This document shows, one piece after another, positions 15,831 through 25,911 of a DNA stretch of 64,000 nucleotides. This stretch comes from Pseudomonadota bacterium (GTDB lineage: Bacteria; Pseudomonadota; Alphaproteobacteria; Rhodobacterales; Rhodobacteraceae). The translations under genes and the position numbers were made by a program. The stretch lies in assembly GCA_963205235.1 (NCBI GenBank), contig CAUJIP010000057.1:62001-126000 (forward strand), read 5' to 3'. The notes beneath the pieces were generated by a model that was not told the DNA's origin, ran no database searches, and saw only the letters and a program-made list of their open reading frames with translations. Each line of letters begins with the position of its first letter. The stretch's first letter is position 1.

Positions 15831-16994
15831 TTACGCCGGCAGTCGCCGCAAAAGTGCCAAGAAGAACCCGTCACTATGGCTCAACGGGGTCAGTGACAGG
15901 TGCTTTTCCAGCGACCAGCCCCCGGATCGGCCCAGAAACGCCTGCACCTGATCCAGATTCTCGACCGTCAGGAAAGAACAGGTCGCATAGGCAAGCCAGC
16001 CTCCCGGCGCGACCATCTGGCTGGCGCGATCCAGGATCTCGGCCTGAATCCGGGTCAGTTCTGCCAATCGCCCGGCATCAAGCTTCCACTTCCCCTCGGG
16101 ATCGCGACGCCAACTCCCCGATCCCGAACAGGGCGCATCGACCAGCACCAGGTCATAGGGCGCACGGCTCTCGGGCCGTTCCGTCAGCGTAACTTTGATC
16201 CCGGCCCGCCCGGCCCTGGCCGGAAGATCCGCCATCCGGCGCGGGGCCACGTCATGCGCGAAAAGCTGCAACCGCGCCTGCCCCGCCATCGCCAGGGTCT
16301 TGCCGCCCCCGCCCGCGCAATGGTCCAGCACCCGCATCCCGTCCTGCAACGGCAAAGCCGCGACCACCGCCTGCGAGGACAAGTCCTGCAATTCCACCAC
16401 GCCGGATTCAAACGCCTTGCTAGCCTTGATCTTGCGTTCGCCCGAGCGGACCTCCAGCGCCAGCGGCAAGGCCTTGGATGCAACCGCGATGATCCCTTCG
16501 CCGGCCAAAAGGTCAATCGCGCCCTCCCGGCTGGATTTCGACGCATTCACCCGCAGATAGACCGGTGCGCGGTCCTGCATCATCTTCATGACGGCAGCAA
16601 AATCATCGCCCAGACTTTGGCGCAGGGGGGCTTCCAGCCAGTCGGGGATATTGTGAACCTCGGCCCCCACAGGCGCGCGACCTGCCTCGCTCACCGGATC
16701 GGGCGGGGCAGGATCATGCGGCCCGCCTGCGAAATAATCCGGTCGCTGGTCCCCCACATCGCTCCGCGCATAGCCCAGAGCAAGCCCGCGTCCCGTCAAC
16801 CCTCCGCCCAAAGCGGCAAAGCTTGACCGGCAGCGCAGGCATTGAAACACGATGTCACGCACCTCGGCCCGGTCGCCAGACCCCGCATAGCGTGCCCCCC
16901 GCGCCCAGTTGGTCAGCGCCAGCTCTACCGGAGTTCCCGCCAGAACCCGATCAAGAATCGCAATGGCTGCGGAAAGTCTGGCCGAAGGTGTCAT
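15831..16994 (-). CDS. rsmB: 16S rRNA (cytosine-C5) methyltransferase, RsmB/Sun family
   Basis: SAM-dependent RNA methyltransferase, by family modifying C967 of 16S rRNA. The 387-residue protein has an N-terminal NusB-like region (SAAIAILDRVLAG; RDIVFQCLR), the SAM loop DHCAGGGGKTLAMAG, and the two signature cysteines in DAPCSGSGSWRRDP and YATCSFLTVEN, which in this family release and attack the target cytosine. I took ATG 16994 (MTPSARLSAA) instead of an in-frame ATG at 17090, because the longer form adds unconserved residues. The substrate position is inferred from family. Confidence 0.88.
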   Translation of the reverse strand: MTPSARLSAAIAILDRVLAGTPVELALTNWARGARYAGSGDRAEVRDIVFQCLRCRSSFAALGGGLTGRGLALGYARSDVGDQRPDYFAGGPHDPAPPDPVSEAGRAPVGAEVHNIPDWLEAPLRQSLGDDFAAVMKMMQDRAPVYLRVNASKSSREGAIDLLAGEGIIAVASKALPLALEVRSGERKIKASKAFESGVVELQDLSSQAVVAALPLQDGMRVLDHCAGGGGKTLAMAGQARLQLFAHDVAPRRMADLPARAGRAGIKVTLTERPESRAPYDLVLVDAPCSGSGSWRRDPEGKWKLDAGRLAELTRIQAEILDRASQMVAPGGWLAYATCSFLTVENLDQVQAFLGRSGGWSLEKHLSLTPLSHSDGFFLALLRRLPA

Positions 16995-17137
16995 CCTGTC
17001 CCCGCTCGGGCGATCCGGTCTGTCATTGTGATCGCGTAAAAGGTGCCCCTGCGGCCTGATTGCCGGTTTTCCCGGTTCGGACAAGCCCAAGTTTGGGGTC
17101 CGACCCGGTTTGGATCACAAAATAGACACTGCGCGGC

Positions 17138-17167
17138 TTGACGACAGCAATCCATGAACTCTATTCA
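17138..17167 (+). promoter_or_regulatory. predicted sigma-70 promoter of the small membrane protein gene
   Basis: TTGACG (17138-17143) and TATTCA (17162-17167), spacing 18 nt, 33 nt before the ATG at 17200. Confidence 0.5.
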
Positions 17168-17199
17168 ATACATCATATTGCTTGAATGGGATGGAAACG

Positions 17200-17415
17200 A
17201 TGAAAGCTACTTTGACCGCGACCCTGATCGCAGCTCTTGCTGCCCCGGCCATGGCCGGTGGCCCGGTGATTATTGAAGACACGACCGAAGTCGTGGCCGA
17301 AAAGCCTGCCTCCTCGATCGGTGCTCTGCCGCTCGTCCTGCTGCTGGCCGCAGTCCTGATCGCGACGACGGGCGGCGGCGATGAAGAAGATTGTAGAATC
17401 CGTTCCTGCAACTGA
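17200..17415 (+). CDS. small exported membrane protein
   Basis: A 71-residue product: signal peptide (MKATLTATLIAALAAPAMAG, cleavage likely after AMA), a short acidic stretch (IIEDTTEVVAEKPASS), one hydrophobic helix (ALPLVLLLAAVLIATTGGG) and a tail with two cysteines (EEDCRIRSCN). An in-frame ATG at 17191 would add three residues; the GGAAA of that segment works better as a ribosome site for 17200. It has its own promoter and a weak hairpin (17418-17424 with 17440-17446) after the stop. Similar short proteins are common in Rhodobacterales, but I know no function. It sits 60 nt before the zeta-toxin-like gene. Confidence 0.7.
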   Translation: MKATLTATLIAALAAPAMAGGPVIIEDTTEVVAEKPASSIGALPLVLLLAAVLIATTGGGDEEDCRIRSCN

Positions 17416-17475
17416 TCCCGCAGGCCGCAAACCAATGACCCTGCGGCGGGACGGCCGTCTTGCCGCAGGCACCTG

Positions 17476-18522
17476 ATGGACTGGGACGCAATCTACACGA
17501 CCCGCATCCTGCCTGATCTTGGCGTAAGGCGTGGTGGCATAGCGTCACCGCGCCTTGTCTTTGTCGGTGGCCAACCGGGATCGGGCAAATCCACGACCAT
17601 CTCCCGTCTTCTGGCCGAGCTTGGCCCTGACCAGACCCAGCTGATCAGCGCCGACAGGATGGCGGATCACCTTCCCGAAATCTTTGCCGATGACGCCGAC
17701 CCCGCTGCCATACCCTTGGCCGAAGTCTTCGATACCAAGGCGCATAGGGCCTATGTCGACGCCCTTTTCGACCACGCAGCCACCCTTCGGGCGCATGTGA
17801 TCTGGGAACGGCCATTCCCCGGTCTTGCCGTATCGCTTGGTCTTGCCGCCCGTGCCTTTGGCTACCGGACGGAATGCGTCGTTCTTGCCGTCCCGGCAGA
17901 TGAAAGCTGGCTCTCGGTATTAGATCGCGAAACCAGCCTTGGCGAAAAAGAACATCGCGTGCCCGCTCGCGTGCGGTGGGACCGTCTTCTGGAAAGCTGC
18001 AACAGTTGGCCCGCTTTCCTTGCCCGCGCCGAGGATCAGCACGCCTTCTCCGAAATCCGCGTGGTCAACCGAAACGCCGAGGTTCTGTTTGAAAACCGGC
18101 TTGTCCCGAACGCCGACCCGCCCCGTTGGGAAAACACACCCTTTGCCTTTGAATCTCTGATGGTGGAACGGCTGCAACCCCGCAGCCCCGCTCAGATCGA
18201 CGCGCTGTTGGCCACATGGCAGGCTCTGCGCAGCCACCCGGACCTTGCCTTTCGCAACCACGCCGAATGGCCTTGGGCCGACATCGCCGCCTTTGGGCAA
18301 AGGCTTCAAGCTATGCGAGATGACCCCGCAACCGGCTTTGACCTGAACGATCCCGCCGCCAGCCCCGACCCGCGCGCCGCCCTTGGCTGGATCGGCCGCC
18401 TACAAGCCGAACTGACCGCCGCCATTGCCAGTCCCGAGGCTGATGGACTGAAAACCCTCGCCCCTCGCGCTGAACGCCTGCTGACCCTTGTCCGAAATCT
18501 CATGGGTCAACCGAGCCAATAG
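17476..18522 (+). CDS. zeta-toxin-like P-loop kinase
   Basis: The 348-residue cytosolic protein has a Walker A motif GGQPGSGKST (about residues 31-40), then ISADRMADHLPE and HRAYVDALFDHA, the arrangement of zeta-toxin/PezT proteins that phosphorylate UDP-N-acetylglucosamine and poison peptidoglycan synthesis. The usual acidic segment after the second strand reads VIWERPFPG. The C-terminal 170 residues are not recognised. No epsilon or PezA antitoxin is adjacent: the preceding gene encodes a secreted small protein and the following one is convergent. It could be a housekeeping sugar or nucleotide kinase of the same fold. Start ATG 17476 has only a weak ribosome site. Confidence 0.7.
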   Translation: MDWDAIYTTRILPDLGVRRGGIASPRLVFVGGQPGSGKSTTISRLLAELGPDQTQLISADRMADHLPEIFADDADPAAIPLAEVFDTKAHRAYVDALFDHAATLRAHVIWERPFPGLAVSLGLAARAFGYRTECVVLAVPADESWLSVLDRETSLGEKEHRVPARVRWDRLLESCNSWPAFLARAEDQHAFSEIRVVNRNAEVLFENRLVPNADPPRWENTPFAFESLMVERLQPRSPAQIDALLATWQALRSHPDLAFRNHAEWPWADIAAFGQRLQAMRDDPATGFDLNDPAASPDPRAALGWIGRLQAELTAAIASPEADGLKTLAPRAERLLTLVRNLMGQPSQ

Positions 18523-18552
18523 GTCAGTCTACCCCACAGCCTCACCCAGCGG

Positions 18553-19322
18553 TCAGCCGACCTTGGCCTGCCAACCCGTGCCCTTGGCGGCAAGCCGCAG
18601 GAAGGCCGCACCCAGCGGGTCCTCCTCTTGCCCCGGCAGGCGCATATGCCCGCCACAGACCACCATATCCTCCGCCGCGATCCGCGCCAGCGCCGCCTTG
18701 CGCGTGGCGCGGGCAAGCGGGGGATCAACGTCGAAACGGGTCGAAAGCTCGGGGTCCGCAAGCTGCAGGTCGGCCCGGTGCAGGATGTCGCCCACCACCG
18801 CAATCCGCCCGTCGATCACCAGCCCGATATGCCCCGGAGTGTGCCCCGGCAAAGCCCAGACCCGCACACCCGGCACTGGCTCATCGCGATCCTCGACCAG
18901 AACCAACCTGTCTCCGGCCAATTCCAGAACCTGCCGCGCCGGATGGTCCTGCCCGCCCCAATAGTCAGCCTCGCCCCGCGACAGCACAACCGTCGCCCGC
19001 TCATACCCACCCGCCAGATAGCCGCCGCGATGATCGCCATGCAGATGGGTAAAGACCACTGTCCCGATATCGCCCCGGTCAACGCCCAAGGCCTGCAACG
19101 CAAGGGCAACCCCAGCGTCCGCCCCGCCCGAGCCCGTGTCGATCAGCACCGGCGCCTGCCCGTCGCGACAAAGCAGATAGGCCTGCACCGGCAGCACCAA
19201 CCGCTCTGGCAGAACCGCCCCGCGCGGATCGGGAAACAGATCCTGTCCAAAAGCCGCCACCCCGTCACAAAGACAGTGCAGACTGCCCCCGTCCCAGTCG
19301 ATCCGCTGCGGCCCGACCCGCA

Positions 19323-19323
<1 letters not shown>
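18553..19323 (-). CDS. metallo-beta-lactamase-fold hydrolase
   Basis: A 256-residue protein with the metal-binding motif THLHGDHRGG, a later GHTPGHIG histidine and a distal GGHM. The fold covers glyoxalase II, lactonases and sulfur dioxygenases; the N-terminal VLPVQAYLL..LIDTGSGG is like quorum-quenching and general MBL hydrolases, but I cannot name the substrate. The start ATG (19323) overlaps the guaB stop codon by one base (TGATG), so its translation should be coupled to guaB. Confidence 0.85.
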
Positions 19324-20888
<1,565 letters not shown>

Positions 20889-20907
20889 TCAGGATCAGGA
20901 GCCCGCA

Positions 20908-21603
20908 ATGCGCGTTGCCATCGTTGAAAATACCCGCGTCACGCATCACGGACAGGTCGGCGTCGCCCTGCACGAAGCCGCCGCGCTGATCGACATTTTC
21001 CGCCCATGGTCCAGCCAACCGCTGCCCGAAACCGTGCATGCCGATGCGCTTGTGGTGTTCGGTGGCGAACAATCCGCCCTTGACGACCACACCCATCCCT
21101 ACCTGCCCGAGCTTGCCAAACTCATGTCCGCCTATACGGCGATGGATCGCCCGGTCCTTGGCATCTGCCTTGGCAGCCAGCTTATGGCCCGCGCCTTTGG
21201 GGGTGAAAACCATCTGGGCATCGCCCGCGAATTCGGCTGGTGCGAGGTTGACCTGACCGAAGAAGGTCGCCGCGACCCGGTCTTTTCGGCCCTGCCCGAC
21301 CGCTTCCCGATTGCCGAATGGCATTCCGACACCTTCACCCTGCCTGAAGGTGCCGTGCGTCTGGCAACCAATGCCGTGGCCCCCAATCAGGCCTTCCGCG
21401 TCGGTCGCGCCAGCTATGCCACCCAGTTCCATTTCGAGGCCAGCCGCGCCGTGATGCAGGACTGGGTCAACACCTTCCCCGAAGCCGTCGCCAAGAACGA
21501 CCCAAGCTTCCCGGCCCGCTTCCCTGAACTGGCCCGCACCAAAGGCGCCGAAGCAGACCAGCACGGCCTCGCCATCGCCCGCGCCTGGGTGTCGCTGATC
21601 TAA
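20908..21603 (+). CDS. class I glutamine amidotransferase-like protein (GuaA N-domain type)
   Basis: A 231-residue stand-alone amidotransferase domain. The nucleophile Cys lies in GICLGSQLMARAFGG, the catalytic His in TQFHFEASR, with the partner Glu two residues on. Relatives act on GMP, gamma-glutamyl compounds or unknown amines; here no synthetase domain is attached. AGGAG precedes ATG 20908. It diverges from guaB over 136 nt, so a shared regulatory region is possible. The real substrate is unknown. Confidence 0.85.
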   Translation: MRVAIVENTRVTHHGQVGVALHEAAALIDIFRPWSSQPLPETVHADALVVFGGEQSALDDHTHPYLPELAKLMSAYTAMDRPVLGICLGSQLMARAFGGENHLGIAREFGWCEVDLTEEGRRDPVFSALPDRFPIAEWHSDTFTLPEGAVRLATNAVAPNQAFRVGRASYATQFHFEASRAVMQDWVNTFPEAVAKNDPSFPARFPELARTKGAEADQHGLAIARAWVSLI

Positions 21604-21611
21604 GGCCCAAG

Positions 21612-21647
21612 CCTTTCATCTTTGCCGAAAATATCCCCGCCGGAGGC
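21612..21647 (-). repeat. Rhodobacterales 3'-end element, copy 1
   Basis: Read on the minus strand: GCCTCCGGCGGGGATATTTT followed by CGGCAAAGATGAAAGG. The same core occurs at 40335-40370 and, in a variant form, at 48651-48685. This copy lies 25 nt beyond the stop of the leftward TehA-like gene, in sense orientation. From memory such elements are abundant 3' of genes in this order; I have not counted them. Confidence 0.6.
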
Positions 21648-21672
21648 GCAGGCCGGGCCGATGCACCCCGCA

Positions 21673-22665
21673 TCAAGCCTCAGCAGCATTGGTCTTCGCG
21701 GCAAGCTGGCCTCCGGCCCACAGCTTCAGCACCCTCCAGGCCACCAGCGGCACCAGAACCAGCGCTCCCGCCAGAAGGGCAAGGCCCGCCCAGGCGACCA
21801 GACCGCCCTGCCCGATCAAGGCCGTCGCAGCCGCCGTCAGCGGAAAGGTAAAGGCCCCCCAGAGCGGCGAAAACCCGGTCACGGTGATCCAGCGCAACCC
21901 AATCCCAAGCGCCACCAGGATCAGCACCATCGCCAGCAGAAAGACTGTGGCAAAACCACCCATCCCCAACCCCGTCGCCACGATCGCAAACAGCGCCGCC
22001 GGGGCCAGATGGATCGCCAACAGGGGCCGCAACGGCGCAGGTGGCACCCGCAACCACAACTGACGGCCACTCAGCGACCAGATCGCCACGGCCAGCGGCA
22101 GCGTGGCCCAGAACAGCCCACGCGCCAGCCCGTCCTGCCCCAGCGCAATCGCCGCAGGGGCCGCCACGATGAACCCGACAAAGCTCAGATGCCAGCCGGG
22201 GTTCACCTCCCGAGCCTCAGCAGGCAGCGCCGCCAGCACCCGCAGCGTCAGGATCGCCAGCACCCCATGCGCCAAAAGCGCAGCCAGCAGCAGCGTCATG
22301 GCAACCCGTGGCGAATAGGGGATCAACAGCGCCGCCGCAGCCATGCCACCCATCGTCCCCGCCGCAAGCCCCGCGCGGGACGGCATCACCCGCAGATCCT
22401 CAAAGATCACGCCGGGTCGCCGTGCCAGTTTCACCGCATAGGCCACCAAGCCAAAACCCCACAGCGCCAAGGCAACCGCCGCCGCCAGATCGCCCAAGGC
22501 CGGTGGCAGCTCAAGCGTGGCCAGACCCATCCGCAAAGCCAGCGCCAACCCACACAAGCCCAGCAGCACCGGGAATATCGCCGGCGGAGTCCTGGCAAAC
22601 AGCGCCGCCCGCCGAGGCGGAAACTCTGGTGGCGGATACCGTTTCGGACGCGGTTCCTTTGTCAT
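21673..22665 (-). CDS. TehA/SLAC1-family (TDT) membrane protein
   Basis: A 330-residue integral membrane protein with about ten hydrophobic segments and a short basic N terminus (KEPRPKRYPPPEFPPRR). The pattern (FARTPPAIFPVLLGLCGLALA near the start, NPGWHLSFVGFIVA in the middle, GFSPLWGAFTFPL near the end) matches tellurite-resistance TehA and related dicarboxylate/anion channels. The ATG at 22665 is preceded by GAGGAG with 6-nt spacing; another in-frame ATG at 22671 is too close to that site. The substrate is unknown. Confidence 0.8.
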   Translation of the reverse strand: MTKEPRPKRYPPPEFPPRRAALFARTPPAIFPVLLGLCGLALALRMGLATLELPPALGDLAAAVALALWGFGLVAYAVKLARRPGVIFEDLRVMPSRAGLAAGTMGGMAAAALLIPYSPRVAMTLLLAALLAHGVLAILTLRVLAALPAEAREVNPGWHLSFVGFIVAAPAAIALGQDGLARGLFWATLPLAVAIWSLSGRQLWLRVPPAPLRPLLAIHLAPAALFAIVATGLGMGGFATVFLLAMVLILVALGIGLRWITVTGFSPLWGAFTFPLTAAATALIGQGGLVAWAGLALLAGALVLVPLVAWRVLKLWAGGQLAAKTNAAEA

Positions 22666-22764
22666 CAACATCTCCTCAGTCCCGAGCCACTTTCGGGACA
22701 CAGCATAAAAGTTACGAATTCCTTAACGGAAAATCCTAACCATATGAAATCGTGTCATTATCCC

Positions 22765-22783
22765 AAAATGTCCACCGTGGACA
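22765..22783 (-). terminator. intrinsic terminator after the PhyH gene
   Basis: On the minus strand TGTCCA-CGG-TGGACA is followed by TTTT (22768-22765). It starts 8 nt beyond the phyH-like stop codon. Confidence 0.65.
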
Positions 22784-22791
22784 CTTCTCCG

Positions 22792-23580
22792 TCAAACCGG
22801 CCTCAGCATCGGAAACCAATCCTCGCGCAGCTTCTGCCCGGCCACCATCCCATGCCCCGGAAACGGCGGAGAGGTCGGGCCGGGCCGCTCCACATACCGG
22901 GCATCATCCCCGACCAGCCGCAACGAAAATGCCCGCCGCCGGTTGGTCGTCGTGTTCCCCCGCGCGCCATGCAGGGTGCGGAAGTTGAAGGCCACCGCGT
23001 CGCCGGGTTCCATCTCCCATTCCAGGATCTGCATCCCCTCGGCCTCGGGGTCGGGGACCGGCATATAGTCATCCTCGCCGGGATAGAAGTTCGTCTCGCT
23101 CATCCAGCGGGTCGGCAGGACATCCTTCTTCCACAGATGCGACCCCGCCACGCAGCGCAGTGCCGCCTCACGCACCGGGTCCAGCGGCGACCAGAAGCTG
23201 ACCGTCTGCTTGCCCTCGACGAAATAATAAGGCCCATCCGTATGCCAGGGCGTCGGCTTCGTCGTGCCGGGTTCCTTGACCAGAACGTGGTCGTGGAACA
23301 TCTGCACCCCTTCCGAACCCATCAACTTTGCCGCCACTTCTGCGACCTCTGACTGGCGGATCACCGCGCCGAATTCCGGGATCTTGGTCCAGTTGCAGTA
23401 GTCGTCGAAGAAATACCCCGGCTCCCCCGGTTTCAACGTCGCCATCTGGTTGGTCGGCGCCGCCATGTTCCGCGCCACACCTGCCCGCAGCATGTCGACC
23501 CAATCGGCCCACAGACCCTTGACCAGCACGACCCCGTCGCGCTGATAGGCCTCGATCATTTCATCCGTAACTTTGACCAT
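22792..23580 (-). CDS. phytanoyl-CoA dioxygenase (PhyH) family protein
   Basis: A 262-residue Fe(II)/2-oxoglutarate-dependent oxygenase. The metal triad is visible as His113 and Asp115 (WHTDGPYYF) and a distal His204 (RTLHGARGN), with a likely 2-oxoglutarate-binding Arg shortly after (NRRRAFSLR). The start at 23580 (MVKVTDEMIEAY) has GGGGGAAACC upstream. Bacterial PhyH proteins hydroxylate diverse small molecules, including ectoine, and the substrate here is not determined by context. A clear terminator follows. It lies just downstream of the FemAB-like gene on the same strand. Confidence 0.87.
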   Translation of the reverse strand: MVKVTDEMIEAYQRDGVVLVKGLWADWVDMLRAGVARNMAAPTNQMATLKPGEPGYFFDDYCNWTKIPEFGAVIRQSEVAEVAAKLMGSEGVQMFHDHVLVKEPGTTKPTPWHTDGPYYFVEGKQTVSFWSPLDPVREAALRCVAGSHLWKKDVLPTRWMSETNFYPGEDDYMPVPDPEAEGMQILEWEMEPGDAVAFNFRTLHGARGNTTTNRRRAFSLRLVGDDARYVERPGPTSPPFPGHGMVAGQKLREDWFPMLRPV

Positions 23581-23620
23581 GGTTTCCCCCGTTTCACCGC
23601 ACCCTGCCCCCAAGCGGCAG

Positions 23621-24427
23621 TCAGGGCAAGACCAGCAATGTCGCACCAAGCCGCCGAAGCCCGGCCCCGGTTCCCAGCTTGAACCGCGCCAGCCCCGGTG
23701 CCTTTTCTGCGTCCAGCGACCCAAGGTCCAGCCAGCGGACCCCTTCGGCGCGCAGCGCCTCTGCCGCGCGGGTCAGCATCAGGTGATGCACGTTCTCCGC
23801 CCGTGCCAGATCCGCCCCCCAGGCCAGATGATAGCTGGCCGACGCCCCATGCCGGATGAACGCCATCCCCGCCTGCATCGCCCCCGACTTGCGCCATTCC
23901 CAAAGCCGCAGGCAATCGCCTGGCAGGGCGCGGGTGAAGGCCTCGGGCAAGGCCCGATAGCGCCGCCGGGCGCGCTGCTGACCCTCGGCCAGGATCAGCC
24001 GTTCCAGCGTGACCCCGTCGCCCCGCATGACCCGCACCCCCGATCTTTCAGCGCGGGAAAGATGGTTCCGCCAGTTCCGCGCCATCCCGGCCCGAAGCCC
24101 GGGCCCCAGCTGCCAGACCGCGTGATGCAGGGGGGTAACCACCGGGATCAGACCAAAACCACGGATGTCCTCCTCTGGCGTTGCAATCGTCACACCGGAC
24201 CAGCGCGCAAGCCCGCGCAGCGCCTTTCGGCGGTCATGGGCTGAACTGCCATCACTCCAGACCGGACCGCGCATGACCATCCGCAGGCGTCCCCGTTCAA
24301 TGACCAAGGCCTTCCCGCACCCCAGATCAACCCAGCGCGGAACAGCGCCAAGCCGGGCCAGCGCCGCGGCATAGACCGGGCTTTGCTGAAGCGGCAGGAA
24401 TGGATCAAAGTCTTCATGGATCGGCAT
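23621..24427 (-). CDS. FemAB/GNAT-fold acyltransferase-like protein
   Basis: A 268-residue cytosolic protein. The middle region WRNHLSRAERSGVRVMRGDG and the late AENVHHLMLTRAAEALRAEGVRWLDLGS, with KLGTGAGLRRLG, follow the BioF2/FemAB-like acetyltransferase pattern seen in proteins that move amino acids or acyl groups onto peptidoglycan or other acceptors. Confidence in the fold is moderate and the substrate is unknown. It ends 40 nt before the PhyH start on the same strand. Confidence 0.7.
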   Translation of the reverse strand: MPIHEDFDPFLPLQQSPVYAAALARLGAVPRWVDLGCGKALVIERGRLRMVMRGPVWSDGSSAHDRRKALRGLARWSGVTIATPEEDIRGFGLIPVVTPLHHAVWQLGPGLRAGMARNWRNHLSRAERSGVRVMRGDGVTLERLILAEGQQRARRRYRALPEAFTRALPGDCLRLWEWRKSGAMQAGMAFIRHGASASYHLAWGADLARAENVHHLMLTRAAEALRAEGVRWLDLGSLDAEKAPGLARFKLGTGAGLRRLGATLLVLP

Positions 24428-24474
24428 GGTCGGATTAACCGCAGCGAAACCTTTCCATGCCCTTAATCAATGGC

Positions 24475-24600
24475 ATGAAACCCGTATCGCTGCGCAAATC
24501 CCTCGCCCCAACCCCGCGCTACACGCTTTGGGTGCCAGTGCTGATCTCGGGGTTCCTCTCTGCCTTCTGGCTTGGGCTTCTGGCCTTGATGCAGCTTTAG
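24475..24600 (+). CDS. 41-residue single-helix membrane protein
   Basis: The frame reads MKPVSLRKSLAPTPRY followed by one hydrophobic helix (TLWVPVLISGFLSAFW and on to LALMQL). The basic N terminus puts the N side in the cytoplasm. An in-frame ATG at 24457 would add six residues. The codons are typical of the genome, and a perfect 16-bp palindrome (24610-24625) starts 9 nt after the stop. There is no strong ribosome site. Hypothetical. Confidence 0.45.
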   Translation: MKPVSLRKSLAPTPRYTLWVPVLISGFLSAFWLGLLALMQL

Positions 24601-24609
24601 GCCGTCACC

Positions 24610-24625
24610 GCCCGGATATCCGGGC
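24610..24625 (+). terminator. perfect palindrome after the small membrane ORF
   Basis: GCCCGGAT/ATCCGGGC. It can fold as a 5-bp stem with a 6-nt loop and is followed by CTCTT. A weak terminator at best, and also a possible protein-binding site. Confidence 0.3.
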
Positions 24626-24735
24626 CTCTTGGCAGCATCAGGATACGATTTCGCCGCCAGTCCTACTAGCGAAACGCAGACAATCCACTTATGACCCCTG
24701 CAGCCCACAGCTTCCGTGGCCGTTTGGAGGATCCG

Positions 24736-25710
24736 ATGAGCCTTGTCATTCTTGCCGACATCGGTGGCACCAACACCCGTGTCGCCCTTGCCGATGGGAC
24801 GGCGCTTCGGGTCGACTCGATCCGCCGGTTCTCGAACGCTGACTATCAGGCGCGCGGTCAGGATATCGCCCATGTTCTGCGCGACTATCTGAACCAGACC
24901 GGGGCCAAGGTTTCGGGCGTCTGTGTCGCGGCGGCGGGGCCGGTGCAGGATGGCGTGGCCACGATGACCAACCTTGCCTGGGTGATCGACGGCGCCAAAC
25001 TGACCGGCGCCACCGGGGCGTCGCGCGTGGCAATCCTGAACGACCTGCAAGCCCAGGGTCAGGCGCTTGGCCATATCTCCGCAGCCAACCTGCGCCGCGT
25101 GATGGAAGGGCCGATCCGCAAGGCAAGCGCGATGTTGGTCGTCGGGCTTGGCACCGGTGTAAACGCCGCCCCGGCGCATCCGGGAAAGTCGGGGTATCTG
25201 GTCCCGCCGTCGGAATGCGGCCACGTGAACATGCCGGTTCGCACGGATGAGGATTTCCGACTTCTGCGCTTCATGGAGACGCGGCTTGCCAAAGCGGGCG
25301 ATGCACCCCACGCCGGGGTCGAGGAATTGCTGGCAGGCCGCGGCCTTGCCAACCTGCACGCCTTTGCCGCGTCCGAAGCCGGGGCCCCGGCCCTTGCAAA
25401 CTCGGCCGAAGTGCTGACCGCCTTGGCCAATGACGATCCGGTCGCAGTTCATGCTGCCCGGATTTACATTCACATCCTTGGGCAAATGCTTGCAGATCAA
25501 GCGTTAATTCACCTTCCTTATGGTGGTATCTACCTGATCGGCGGCATGTCCCGCGCGATGACCCCGCATTTCGAGCGCTTCGGGCTTGAGACGTCTTTCC
25601 GCGAGGCGCGGCGTGTTGATCTTCTGCAAACCGAATTCTCGGTCACCGTGGTCGAAGACGACTATGCCGCCCTGACCGGCTGCGCAGCCTATCTGAACAT
25701 CGTCGCCTGA
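24736..25710 (+). CDS. glk: glucokinase
   Basis: Phosphorylates glucose to glucose-6-phosphate. The 324-residue protein belongs to the bacterial glucokinase family (not ROK): N-terminal phosphate loop LADIGGTNTRVAL, NDLQAQGQAL with the catalytic Asp region, GLGTGVNAA, the glucose-site ECGHVNMPVR, and the C-terminal GGIYLIGGM. A strong ribosome site (TTGGAGG) sets ATG 24736 as the start rather than 24691. The gene is alone, but its product feeds zwf, pgi, pgm and the glg operon found in the right part of the window. Confidence 0.94.
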   Translation: MSLVILADIGGTNTRVALADGTALRVDSIRRFSNADYQARGQDIAHVLRDYLNQTGAKVSGVCVAAAGPVQDGVATMTNLAWVIDGAKLTGATGASRVAILNDLQAQGQALGHISAANLRRVMEGPIRKASAMLVVGLGTGVNAAPAHPGKSGYLVPPSECGHVNMPVRTDEDFRLLRFMETRLAKAGDAPHAGVEELLAGRGLANLHAFAASEAGAPALANSAEVLTALANDDPVAVHAARIYIHILGQMLADQALIHLPYGGIYLIGGMSRAMTPHFERFGLETSFREARRVDLLQTEFSVTVVEDDYAALTGCAAYLNIVA

Positions 25711-25775
25711 TGCTGCCGAACTGATCGACAACCGAGTCGTGGCAAATGGTTAATCGCGGCTTTGTGTGGCGCGAT

Positions 25776-25826
25776 GGAAGACGAATGGAAGACAAAAGCA
25801 AGACGAAAGGAAGACGTCCGATAGAC
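25776..25826 (+). repeat. five 7-bp repeats at 11-bp spacing
   Basis: GGAAGAC at 25776, 25787 and 25809, with variants GCAAGAC at 25798 and GATAGAC at 25820, each start 11 bp after the last. It lies in the 201-bp gap between glk (stop 25710) and the esterase gene (stop 25912), which converge. No ORF or terminator accounts for it. Confidence 0.6.
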
Positions 25827-25911
25827 GTCTGAATTCAACAATTAATGATGCGTTCCAAATAGTTTACAGGCTGAACCTCACCCAACCACGCATTCAGCCC
25901 CGGCTTCGCGT

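Noticed and set aside
21622-23352. 576-codon plus-strand frame over the TehA-like and PhyH genes
   Set aside because: Low-complexity Gln/Arg/Pro/His product with no domain, antisense to two well-supported genes.
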